A stretch of 64,000 bases of DNA from an uncultured Chloroflexales bacterium (GTDB taxonomy: Bacteria; Chloroflexota; Chloroflexia; Chloroflexales; Chloroflexaceae): contig CAKZSI010000039.1 of assembly GCA_937918935.1 (NCBI GenBank), positions 42,984 to 106,983 on the forward strand, read 5' to 3'. Numbering within the stretch: position 1 is the stretch's first letter; each line of letters starts with the position of its first letter. The position numbers and the translations under genes are program-made. The notes beneath the pieces were generated by a model that did no database searches, was not told the origin of the DNA, and saw nothing but the letters and a program-made list of their open reading frames with translations. Below, in pieces: positions 56,831 through 64,000 of this stretch.

Positions 56831-58311
56831 TGGGGGAGCCTCCTGCTATCGCGGTGCCAGCCGCTGGTGAAGGCGGTCGGCGTGATCGGGCGAGCGGACT
56901 GGACGCGGGCCAGAAAGGCCAGAGCGGCCACGGCGGCCAGGTCGCGCAGGCTCTCGCCATCGGGGCGCGCCGCGGGTTCCAGACGCCGGTGGCTGAACTC
57001 GGAGTCGTAGGTCCCTGCGATGAAATCGGGGTCGCTCACCATCTGGCGCAGCATGCTGATATTGGTGTTGATCCCCGTAATGGCGAACTCGGTGAGCGCC
57101 CGGCGCAGACGATGCAGGGCCTCCTCACGATTGGCCCCCCAGACGGTGAGCTTGGCGAAGAGTGACTCGTAGCGCACCGAGACCTCGGCCCCGCTGAAGG
57201 CGTAGGTGTCCACGCGCACATTGGGGCCGCCCGGCACCCGGAACATGCCGATGCGCCCTGGGCTGGGCAGGTAGTCGCGCCAGGGGTCCTCGGCGTTGAT
57301 CCGGCAGAGGAATGCCGTGCCAGCGATGCGCACGTCATCCTGGCCGAAACCGAGGGGTTGCCCGGCGGCCAGGCGGATCTGCTCGCGCACCGCGTCAATA
57401 CGGGTCACCATCTCGGTGGCGGGATGCTCGACCTGCAGGCGGGGCTTGACCTCAGTGAAGTAGTACTGACCGTCGGCATCAACGACGAACTCCACCGTGC
57501 AGGCCCCCCGGCAACCGAAGAGGCGCGCGATCTCCACCGCCGCGCCGCGAACAGCGGCGCGCTGCGCCGGGGTGAGACCCGGGGCAGGTGACTCGGTAAT
57601 CACCTTGCGTTTGTTGCGCTGGATGGTGCTATCACGCTCGCCCATGTGCACCAGTGCGCCGTAGTTGTCGGCCAGGAGCGGCACCTCGACGTAACGCGAG
57701 GGGAGCACCGCGACTTCGAGGTAGACGCGCGGATTGCCAAAGACGGCCTGGGCGGCGGCGGCAGCCTCGCGCACAACGTCGAGCAGGCGCGCCGGCTCCC
57801 GCACAATCTGGGTGCCGCGTCCCCGGCCTCCCGACCAGGGCTTGACGATCACCGGGTAGCCCAGGCGCCCAGCCTCGGCGTGGAGGGCATCGGCCTCGTC
57901 GGGCGTGAAGGCCCGGCTCGAAGCCGTGACGGTGGAGAAGCCGGCCTGCCGCACCCGCTCGAGCGCGGCGATCTTGTTGGTAGTCAGTTCCAGGCATGCG
58001 CTGCCCGGCCCGATCACCACGATCCCCTCCTTCTCGCAGGAGCGCGTAAAGTCGAGGTGCTCGGCGAGGTAGCCGTAGCCAGGATGGACGGCGTCGGCGC
58101 CGGATTGCCGGGCCAGGGCGATCACCAGGTCCGGGTCGCGGTAACTGGCCGGCGGTTCGACCAGATAGGCCTCATCGGCCAGGTGCACGTAGAGCGCGCC
58201 GCGGTCGTCCGGCTCGTAGAGGGCCACCACGGGGATCCCCAGGTCGCGGCAGGCGCGCACGACGCGCACGGCAGGCTCGCCCCGGTTGGCGATAAGCACT
58301 TTTTTAAACAT
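56827..58311 (-). CDS. accC: biotin carboxylase subunit of acyl-CoA carboxylase
   Basis: A 494-residue ATP-grasp enzyme. FKKVLIANRGEPAVRVVRACRDLG opens the N-terminal domain; the ATP-binding core has VIVKPWSGGRGRGTQIV (Gly-rich loop, slightly unlike the common KAAAGGGGRGM), CTVEFVVDADGQYYFTEVKPRLQVEHPATEM, where the usual FxExNxRxQVEH appears with Lys for Asn in this reading, and the C-terminal domain LRRALTEFAITGINTNISML. About 45 extra residues after the last family helix are Ala/Arg-rich. It carboxylates biotin with ATP and bicarbonate. The spacing to the carboxyltransferase gene is 54 bp. Confidence 0.9.
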   Translation of the reverse strand: MFKKVLIANRGEPAVRVVRACRDLGIPVVALYEPDDRGALYVHLADEAYLVEPPASYRDPDLVIALARQSGADAVHPGYGYLAEHLDFTRSCEKEGIVVIGPGSACLELTTNKIAALERVRQAGFSTVTASSRAFTPDEADALHAEAGRLGYPVIVKPWSGGRGRGTQIVREPARLLDVVREAAAAAQAVFGNPRVYLEVAVLPSRYVEVPLLADNYGALVHMGERDSTIQRNKRKVITESPAPGLTPAQRAAVRGAAVEIARLFGCRGACTVEFVVDADGQYYFTEVKPRLQVEHPATEMVTRIDAVREQIRLAAGQPLGFGQDDVRIAGTAFLCRINAEDPWRDYLPSPGRIGMFRVPGGPNVRVDTYAFSGAEVSVRYESLFAKLTVWGANREEALHRLRRALTEFAITGINTNISMLRQMVSDPDFIAGTYDSEFSHRRLEPAARPDGESLRDLAAVAALAFLARVQSARPITPTAFTSGWHRDSRRLPQ

Positions 58312-58365
58312 GGGTGCACCTTTTCTGGCGCCGGGCCACTGGCCCGGCGCGTCGGCGGTCGCGCG

Positions 58366-59928
58366 TTACATCGGCGAGATCCCGTGTTTCTTGGGCACGT
58401 GCCGTTCGCGCTTGGAGAGCGTCACGTGCAGGGCGCGGATGAGCACCCGGCGACTGTCACGCGGCTCGATCACATCGTCAATCAGGCCCCGCGCAGCAGC
58501 GACGTAGGGATTGTTGAACTTTTCCTGATACTCCTCGATCAGTTCCTGGCGCCGGGCCTCGGGATTGGCGGCCGCCTTGACCTCGTTGCGGAAGAGGATG
58601 TTGACCGCCCCTGCCGCGCCCATCACCGCCAGTTCGGCATTCGGCCAGGCGTAGAGCAGGTCGCCGCGCAGTCCCTTGCTGCTCATCACGCAGTAGGCCC
58701 CGCCGTAGCTCTTGCGCAGAATGATCATCAACTTGGGCACGGTCGCCTCCGAGTAGGCGTAGATCAGCCGCGCGCCGTTGCGGATGATCCCTCCATACTC
58801 CTGGCTGGTGCCCGGCAGGAAGCCCGGCACGTCCTGCAGGGTGATGATCGGCACGTTGTAGGTGTCGCAGATGCGGATAAAGTGCGCCGCCTTGATGCTG
58901 GCCTTGATGTCAATCGTACCGGCCAGCACCTGGGGCTGGTTGGCCACGATGCCCACCACGTAGCCATCGAGGCGGGCGAATCCCACCACCATGTTCTGCG
59001 CCCAGAGTTCGTGGACCTCGAGGAAGCGCCCGTCGTCTACAATGCTGGCGATCACCTGGCGCACATCGTAGGGCTTCTGCGGATCCACTGGAACGATATG
59101 CTCCAGTTCGGGGCAGCGGCGGTCGGGATCGTCGCGGGGGGGTACGTAGGGCGGGTCATTGACGTTGTTCGAGGGCAGGTAGCTCAGCAGTTCACGCACC
59201 TTCTGCAGGCACTCGCGGTCATCGGTGGCCAGAAAGTGGGCCACACCGCTCTCGGTGGCATGGACGCGCCCACCGCCCAGTTCCTCCTGGCTAACGTTCT
59301 CCTGCATGACCGACTTGACCACCTCCGGGCCGGTGATGAACATATAGCTGTTCTCGGTCATGAAGATGAAATCGGTGAGGCCGGGTGAGTAAACCGCTCC
59401 CCCGGCGCAGGGGCCGAGGATCACCGAGAGCTGCGGAATGACGCCGGAGGCTTCGCAGTTGGCGTCGAAGATCCGCGCGTAGCCGGCCAGACTGTCCACC
59501 CCTTCCTGGATGCGAGCGCCGCCCGAGTCGTTCAGGGCGACAAAGGGGCAGCCGTAGGCCAGGGCCATGCGCATGGCCTTGACGATCTTATTGGCATGCA
59601 TCTCGCCCAGCGAGCCGCCCATCACGCTGGCATCCTGGGCCGCGGCGAAGACCTGCCGGCCGTTGACCAGCCCGAAGCCAGTGACCACGCCATCGCCAAA
59701 ACGCGAACCCTTGCCGCCCATGTAGGTCTCGTAGCGCGGGACCACCAGCGTATCAATTTCGTTAAAGCTATCGGGATCAAAGAGCAGGGCAATGCGCTCG
59801 CGAGCGGTGAGCCGGCCCTTCTGGTGTTGCGTTTCGGCGTCCTTCGGCGTACCGGCGGCGATGGCCTTCCGTTCGCGGAGTTTGCGGATGTAGTCTTCCA
59901 TCTCCATCGGGCTTTTCCCCTTCGCCAT
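58366..59928 (-). CDS. acyl-CoA carboxylase carboxyltransferase (beta) subunit
   Basis: A 520-residue PccB/AccB-type carboxyltransferase. It shows LNDSGGARIQEGVDSLAGYARIF, GPCAGGAVYSPGLTDFIFM, LQDVPGFLPGTSQEYGGIIRNGAR and RKSYGGAYCVMSSKGLRGDL. The residue after GGAY is Cys413, where propionyl-CoA enzymes of Streptomyces have Asp and acetyl-CoA enzymes have Ile, so either or both substrates are possible. In photosynthetic Chloroflexia, acetyl- and propionyl-CoA carboxylation serve both lipid synthesis and the 3-hydroxypropionate bicycle. The ATG at 59928 follows the phosphopantetheinyl transferase stop by 3 bp; the ATG at 59907, with AGGGG upstream, is an alternative start. Confidence 0.9.
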   Translation of the reverse strand: MAKGKSPMEMEDYIRKLRERKAIAAGTPKDAETQHQKGRLTARERIALLFDPDSFNEIDTLVVPRYETYMGGKGSRFGDGVVTGFGLVNGRQVFAAAQDASVMGGSLGEMHANKIVKAMRMALAYGCPFVALNDSGGARIQEGVDSLAGYARIFDANCEASGVIPQLSVILGPCAGGAVYSPGLTDFIFMTENSYMFITGPEVVKSVMQENVSQEELGGGRVHATESGVAHFLATDDRECLQKVRELLSYLPSNNVNDPPYVPPRDDPDRRCPELEHIVPVDPQKPYDVRQVIASIVDDGRFLEVHELWAQNMVVGFARLDGYVVGIVANQPQVLAGTIDIKASIKAAHFIRICDTYNVPIITLQDVPGFLPGTSQEYGGIIRNGARLIYAYSEATVPKLMIILRKSYGGAYCVMSSKGLRGDLLYAWPNAELAVMGAAGAVNILFRNEVKAAANPEARRQELIEEYQEKFNNPYVAAARGLIDDVIEPRDSRRVLIRALHVTLSKRERHVPKKHGISPM

Positions 59929-59931
59929 GCG

Positions 59932-60612
59932 CTACGCGGCGCCCACGGCCAGCGTGAGCACATAGCCTTCAGACACGCGCCACCAGCCGCGGAGCGGCGG
60001 GGCCTCCAGGATGGGATCGCAGGACAGGGCAACCGTGGCCCAGGCGCCGCCGCTGGCAGGCGCCACGCGGCACTCAACGCGCCGGGTGTCAACGCTCAGA
60101 CCCAGGCGCAGGGCCTTGAGCGCGGCTTCTTTGGCGCTCCAGATGGCCGTAATGAGCAACTCGCGTCGTTCAGGCGGGGCCGTCGCAACCGCCGCGCGCT
60201 CGATGGGGGTGAAGTAGTCGCCGGCAAAGGCAGGGTGGCGCGGCGCCACCTGTTCGATATCGGCGCCGATGGCCGGGGTGCGCGCCAGCGCGCAGAAGGC
60301 GCGGCCCTGGCTGTGGCTGATGGTCAGATGCCAGCCTTCGAGAGCCGCCCGCACCGCTGGCTGGAGCGCGCCGATGGTTGGCGCACCGCTGGGTGCGGCC
60401 ACGATTTGCAGGTCGCGCGGGTCGCACGCAAGCCCGGACTCGGCCAGGTGACGCTGGATGAGCCGCCGGGCCGTCCAGCGACCGAGCAGCCATTCGCGGC
60501 GGCGCTTCTCCACCCGCAGCGCCGCCAGGCGCTCACGTTCCGGCAGGCTTAACCACGCTGACGGGGCAAGCGTCGGCAGATCACGTTCGGTCTGGATGAG
60601 CCAGGTAATCAT
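59932..60612 (-). CDS. 4'-phosphopantetheinyl transferase, Sfp type
   Basis: A 226-residue two-domain enzyme. Diagnostic motifs: ISHSQGRAFCALA, IGADIEQV (Mg2+-binding D-x-E) and WSAKEAALKALRLGL. It attaches phosphopantetheine from CoA to carrier proteins. Sfp-type enzymes usually serve polyketide, peptide or PUFA synthases rather than housekeeping ACP, which fits the ACP-bearing megasynthase ending 249 bp upstream on the same strand. Its tight spacing with the carboxyltransferase gene puts carrier activation and malonyl-CoA supply in one operon. Confidence 0.9.
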   Translation of the reverse strand: MITWLIQTERDLPTLAPSAWLSLPERERLAALRVEKRRREWLLGRWTARRLIQRHLAESGLACDPRDLQIVAAPSGAPTIGALQPAVRAALEGWHLTISHSQGRAFCALARTPAIGADIEQVAPRHPAFAGDYFTPIERAAVATAPPERRELLITAIWSAKEAALKALRLGLSVDTRRVECRVAPASGGAWATVALSCDPILEAPPLRGWWRVSEGYVLTLAVGAA

Positions 60613-60697
60613 GGGTTGGGGGTCGCGGCATTGCGCGCCGGTTCAGATGGAATGCCCAGTCCGGTGCTTCAAACGAGACTTCGTCTCAGCGGAGGTT

Positions 60698-60762
60698 ACG
60701 GGGACCTGCGGCCCCCGGATCATCCCCCGTTGGCGCAACGTGGCTTCGCCGCGCCAACGGGG
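60698..60762. repeat. family-3 bipartite hairpin element, copy 3
   Basis: An ACGGGGACCTGCGGCCCCCGG block, then a perfect 12-bp stem CCCCGTTGGCGC (60725-60736) with 60751-60762 and a 14-nt loop reading AACGTGGCTTCGCC. The layout matches copy 1 at 7850 but the stem sequence differs. Confidence 0.6.
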
Positions 60763-60783
60763 CCTTGTGTGTGTTGATTTCAT

Positions 60784-60820
60784 TGGGCCGCGACACCGGC
60801 TGCACCGGCGCCGCGGCCCA
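60784..60820 (-). terminator. candidate 3' hairpin of the megasynthase gene
   Basis: A 9-bp perfect stem (TGGGCCGCG 60784-60792 with CGCGGCCCA 60812-60820) 41 bp after the megasynthase stop codon. On the - strand it is followed by ATGAAATCAA, without a T-run, so termination is uncertain. The gap 60613-60861 otherwise holds the family-3 repeat. Confidence 0.35.
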
Positions 60821-60861
60821 ACGGGCTGGCGCAAACCCGCCGAATGGGCGTGGACAGAGGG

Positions 60862-63800
60862 CTAGAATTTCGCCACGCCGGGGAGCTTCGACGTGCGATA
60901 GCCGGTCAGGTCAAGGTAGACGTTGCCCTCGTCGTCAATGACCCGGGCGTCGAAACTGGCCCCTCCGTCCTGAGCCGTGACGATGGCGTAGATCGCCTTC
61001 CCGTTGCCCACCTCGGGGTGCTGATAGACCTCGAGGGTCTCCAGCGAGGAGGGCAACGCCATGGCCTCGGTGTTGGCGATCTCCCAGACCCCGGCGGTCT
61101 GGAAGCAGAGTTCGAGCAGGCGCGGGTCCACCAGGTGCTCGGCCTCGGCGGGGGCGCTGTCGGGCGGCAGGTCGCTGGCGAGCATGCCGAAGGCCATGTT
61201 GCCGGCGATCAGCACCTTCTCCAGCACCTGGTAGGCCGGGCCGTGGAAGTAGACCTGGTAGATGTCCGAACGCTCCACCACCCGCGCGTCTTCGGCCATC
61301 TGCGGCCGTTCGGCATGGGCCTCCGCGGCGGGGGCATTGGTCAGACGCACCGTGGCGCGGAAGTGGACCGTCTCCTGCGGCGGGGGCGGGGTGTGCCCCG
61401 GCGCCACCGCCGGCTGGAAGACCGAGCGCAGTTCGGTGTGCGCCAGCAGTTCACCCTCGCCGGCTGGATGCAGTGTGGCTTTGAGCACCAGGGTGCGCGG
61501 CTGGCCACGGTGGAACTTCACCGGGCTGTCGAGCCGCTCGTGCTCGATACGGGCCACACGGTAGCCGGGGACCAGCAGGCTGGCCAGTTCGGCGAAACCC
61601 TCGGTGCCCATCACCCCGGGCAGCACCGGCGTGCCGTCGATCTTGTGGTCGTAGAGGAACGGCTGCACCGCCGGGTCCAGCGCCGTCTCCGCGACAATGC
61701 CGCTGTAGAGGCCAGCCTTGCGCAGTGTGCCGACCATCAAGAGCGGACGCTCACGGGCGGCCAGGGCCGCCGCGACCTTCTCCAGATCGAGGCCGCCGTG
61801 CTCGTCGAACTCCTCGGTGAGAATGCCCAGACGCATGCCGACGACGATCTCGCCGCGGGTCCCCCCTGCGGTCAGTTCGCGGCGGATGGTGGGGATGCCC
61901 ACCTCGGGCGGGAGCATATCGATCCCCGCCATCTCCATGATCCGGGGGATGGAGCCGCGGGTGGCCATACCGATGCCGCCCCAGGCCGTCCAGTCAATGG
62001 CGATGCCACGGGTCTCTGGACGGGTGTGGCGCATGCTGCTGGTGACCTTGCAGAGCAGGTCATTGGCGGCGCTGTAGTCGGTCTGGCCGCTATTGCCGAA
62101 GCGCCCGGCCACGGAACTGAAGGCCACCGTGGCGCCGATCGGCATGCCCTTCGCCGCCCGCAGCAGGCTGAAGAAGCCGTCGGCCTTGATGTCGAAGACG
62201 CGGTAGAACTCGTCGGGCTGCTTATCGGCCAGGCCGCGACTGATCTCGATGCCGCCAGCGTGGAGCAGCACGTCGATCCGTCCGAAGCGCTCGCGGATCT
62301 CCTCGACCACCGCGCTGACGGCAGGGCCGTCACGCAGGTCCAGGCTGCGGTAGAAGGCCGTACCACCGGCAGACTCCACCGTCTCAATGGCCCGCAGGGC
62401 AGCCTCCGAGCGCTCGACGCCCATGATTGTCCGGTCGATCTGTACCGGGGTAACCTTCTCGCCCTTCGCCTGGGCCTCGGCGATCAGGGCCGCCTTGAGC
62501 GCGTCGCGGCCCTGGCGGAACAGGGCGATCCGCTCGTCGGCGGGATCGGGTGTTGGGGTCAGGTCGAGCAGGAAGAACTGGCCACCACCGCCAGCGCGGG
62601 CCAGGTCGGCCACGATCGCGCTGGTAATGCCCCCAGCCGCACCAGTGACGAGGTAGACCGTCTCAGGGCCGAGGTGCATCCCCGGCTGACCATCGGCGGC
62701 GGGGCGCTCCTCGAAGCTGATGCCGAAGCGCAGGCTGTCGTGGTAGCCCACCTCGACCACACCGGGATCGAAGAGGGTCTCGGCGATCAACGCCTCGGCC
62801 GGCTCGGCGCTCTTGCGGCTGGCCTCGAAATCAACCGCCTTCACCAGCGCCGCCGGGCGCTCGCGCTTGTAGGCCTTGGCGAAGCCGGTGACGGCGCCAC
62901 CCAGGGGTGCGGTCGCCCCGTGCTCGTCGTAGCCGTGCAGCCCGCCCATCCGCGTAGCCACCACCAGGAAGGGGTTGGCATCAGGCTGTGCGGTAACCAG
63001 GGCGCGAACCGCGCGGTAGAGGTTCTTCACCCGCACGCGATTCAGTTCGCGCCACTGCTCCAGGTCAAGATCCTCCAGGTCAGGCTCAACGTCCAGGGCG
63101 GTCAGCCAGTAGATACCGGCGATTGGCCCTTCAGCCAGGAAGCTCTGGAAGAGGCCGTCAATTTCCTCGTCGGCGGGCGGGGCCTCGATGCCGAGCACCT
63201 GCGCACCACGCTTCTCCAGGCGTGAGGCCAGGGAGCGCCCGACGCCGCCGCGGTCGAACATCACCACCACCCGACTGCCATCGAGACTCACCCCGGTGGC
63301 CTTGCAGAGCTCTAGCGGCGGCCGCAGCACCGGCGTGGGAACACGGCGCGGCGCGCGGTCGGCCTCGCTCACGTCGTAGATCACGGGCTCACTGCTGGCG
63401 ACCGCTGCGGTGCTCGCCGCGGCCGGTGGAGCCTCGGCCACTGCCGCGGCGCCTGCGGCGCCACTCGCAGCCAGGTCGGGCCGGTGCTCACGCACGAAGC
63501 CGATCACGTGCCGCAGGGTGGGGTAGTCGCGCAGCTTCAAATCCTCGACGCGCGGGATGTCGAAGGCCTCGCGCACGGCGGCGAAGGTCTCGGCCTGCTT
63601 GACGGTGTCCACACCCAGGTCGGCCTCCAGGTCCAGGTCCAGATCGAGCATTTCGGTGGGATAACCGGTCTTCTCGGCGACGATGGCCAGCACCTTCTCG
63701 GCCACCGGGTCGCTGACCGCAGCCGGGGCCGCGGCGGGCGCGGAGGTCGCTGGCGCCGGTGCGGCGGCCACGGGCGCGGCGGCCAGGTCGGGCCGGTGCT

Positions 63801-64000
63801 CGCGCACGAAGCCGATCACGTGGCGCATCGTAGGGTAGTCACGCAGCTTCAGGTCCTCGATGCGCGGGATGTCGAAGGCCTCGCGCACGGCGGCGAAGGT
63901 CTCGGCCTGCTTGACGGTATCCACACCCAGGTCGGCCTCCAGGTCCAGGTCGAGGTCGAGCATCTCCGGCGGGTAGCCGGTCTTCTCGGCGACGATGGCC
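60862..64000 (-). CDS. PUFA-synthase-like type I megasynthase, 3' part (ACP-ACP-KR-DH), 5' end beyond the window
   Basis: The last 1046 or so codons of a larger gene; the frame stays open through base 64000. Two nearly identical ACP-like repeats (312-bp period) each read [16 protein letters not shown]; the residue normally modified by phosphopantetheine (D-S-x) is Thr. An Ala/Pro linker follows, then a ketoreductase with a structural half and a catalytic half ([20 protein letters not shown] for [28 protein letters not shown] with Ser/Tyr). The C-terminal 330 residues form a double-hotdog dehydratase ([17 protein letters not shown] with His, and [15 protein letters not shown]). This order and these motifs resemble PfaA/HglC-type synthases rather than modular PKSs. 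KS and AT domains would be upstream. A phosphopantetheinyl transferase and acyl-CoA carboxylase operon follow. Confidence 0.85.
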   Translation of the reverse strand, partial: AIVAEKTGYPPEMLDLDLDLEADLGVDTVKQAETFAAVREAFDIPRIEDLKLRDYPTMRHVIGFVREHRPDLAAAPVAAAPAPATSAPAAAPAAVSDPVAEKVLAIVAEKTGYPTEMLDLDLDLEADLGVDTVKQAETFAAVREAFDIPRVEDLKLRDYPTLRHVIGFVREHRPDLAASGAAGAAAVAEAPPAAASTAAVASSEPVIYDVSEADRAPRRVPTPVLRPPLELCKATGVSLDGSRVVVMFDRGGVGRSLASRLEKRGAQVLGIEAPPADEEIDGLFQSFLAEGPIAGIYWLTALDVEPDLEDLDLEQWRELNRVRVKNLYRAVRALVTAQPDANPFLVVATRMGGLHGYDEHGATAPLGGAVTGFAKAYKRERPAALVKAVDFEASRKSAEPAEALIAETLFDPGVVEVGYHDSLRFGISFEERPAADGQPGMHLGPETVYLVTGAAGGITSAIVADLARAGGGGQFFLLDLTPTPDPADERIALFRQGRDALKAALIAEAQAKGEKVTPVQIDRTIMGVERSEAALRAIETVESAGGTAFYRSLDLRDGPAVSAVVEEIRERFGRIDVLLHAGGIEISRGLADKQPDEFYRVFDIKADGFFSLLRAAKGMPIGATVAFSSVAGRFGNSGQTDYSAANDLLCKVTSSMRHTRPETRGIAIDWTAWGGIGMATRGSIPRIMEMAGIDMLPPEVGIPTIRRELTAGGTRGEIVVGMRLGILTEEFDEHGGLDLEKVAAALAARERPLLMVGTLRKAGLYSGIVAETALDPAVQPFLYDHKIDGTPVLPGVMGTEGFAELASLLVPGYRVARIEHERLDSPVKFHRGQPRTLVLKATLHPAGEGELLAHTELRSVFQPAVAPGHTPPPPQETVHFRATVRLTNAPAAEAHAERPQMAEDARVVERSDIYQVYFHGPAYQVLEKVLIAGNMAFGMLASDLPPDSAPAEAEHLVDPRLLELCFQTAGVWEIANTEAMALPSSLETLEVYQHPEVGNGKAIYAIVTAQDGGASFDARVIDDEGNVYLDLTGYRTSKLPGVAKF

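Overview
The window is 64 kb of a high-GC (roughly two-thirds G+C by eye), gene-dense bacterial chromosome. The gene content points to a filamentous Chloroflexota (Chloroflexia, Roseiflexus/Chloroflexus-like), though no single marker proves it. The main hints are the pairing of dedicated acyl-CoA carboxylase genes with a PUFA-synthase-like megasynthase, the absence of outer-membrane or LPS genes, and an unusually dense set of short palindromic intergenic repeats. I see no rRNA, tRNA, CRISPR array, prophage or transposase.

Layout. 0-4.5 kb: a lipoprotein glycosidase of the (alpha/alpha)6 type, a small papain-like Cys/His protein and an alpha/beta hydrolase. 4.5-13.3 kb (- strand): an exopolysaccharide operon (polyprenyl-P sugar transferase, UDP-xylose synthase, O-antigen-ligase-like protein, UDP-glucuronate-epimerase-like protein, YbhN-type flippase-like protein, GT4, PAP2-like membrane protein). 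14.2-19.8 kb: a DUF1992 protein, then a full glutamate synthase large subunit (gltB) read from a strong promoter through a ~300-nt leader with a candidate attenuator. 19.8-30.2 kb (+ strand): GT4, SLC13 permease with RCK_C domains, then a tightly packed run of EamA transporter, DUF4838 protein, small membrane protein, methyltransferase, Eis-like acetyltransferase and a second GT4. 30.4-39.9 kb (- strand): serine beta-lactamase-like lipoprotein, YccF protein, and a LivJ-H-M-G-F amino-acid-type ABC operon that continues into a DUF1445 protein, an IclR regulator and a lipoate-ligase-like gene. Its promoter carries GTTCC/GGAAC repeats suited to the IclR protein. 40-49 kb: GT-C membrane protein, principal sigma factor, flavin/F420 oxidoreductase, Ca2+-type P-ATPase, alpha/beta hydrolase. 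49-51.8 kb: a relative of the MrfA/YprA/Hrq1 helicases whose ATPase motifs have decayed, fused to a PcrA-like C-terminal Tudor module. 51.8-55.4 kb: a four-gene Na+-translocating (methylmalonyl-CoA) decarboxylase. 55.7-60.6 kb: CBS protein, then (- strand) phosphopantetheinyl transferase, carboxyltransferase, biotin carboxylase and BCCP. 60.9-64 kb: the 3' part of a PUFA-type megasynthase with tandem ACPs, KR and DH.

How the genes fit together. The right end forms a metabolic block: a membrane Na+ decarboxylase, a soluble acyl-CoA carboxylase, a carrier-activating transferase and an ACP-containing synthase, i.e. acyl-CoA carboxylation/decarboxylation feeding polyketide or fatty-acid assembly. 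The left part is mainly cell-surface glycan synthesis. Between genes lie at least four families of palindromic repeats. In the best-defined one (ten copies, core AAACCnGGTTT) the outer arms differ between copies yet remain self-complementary in at least six, which suggests the folded form is what is kept.
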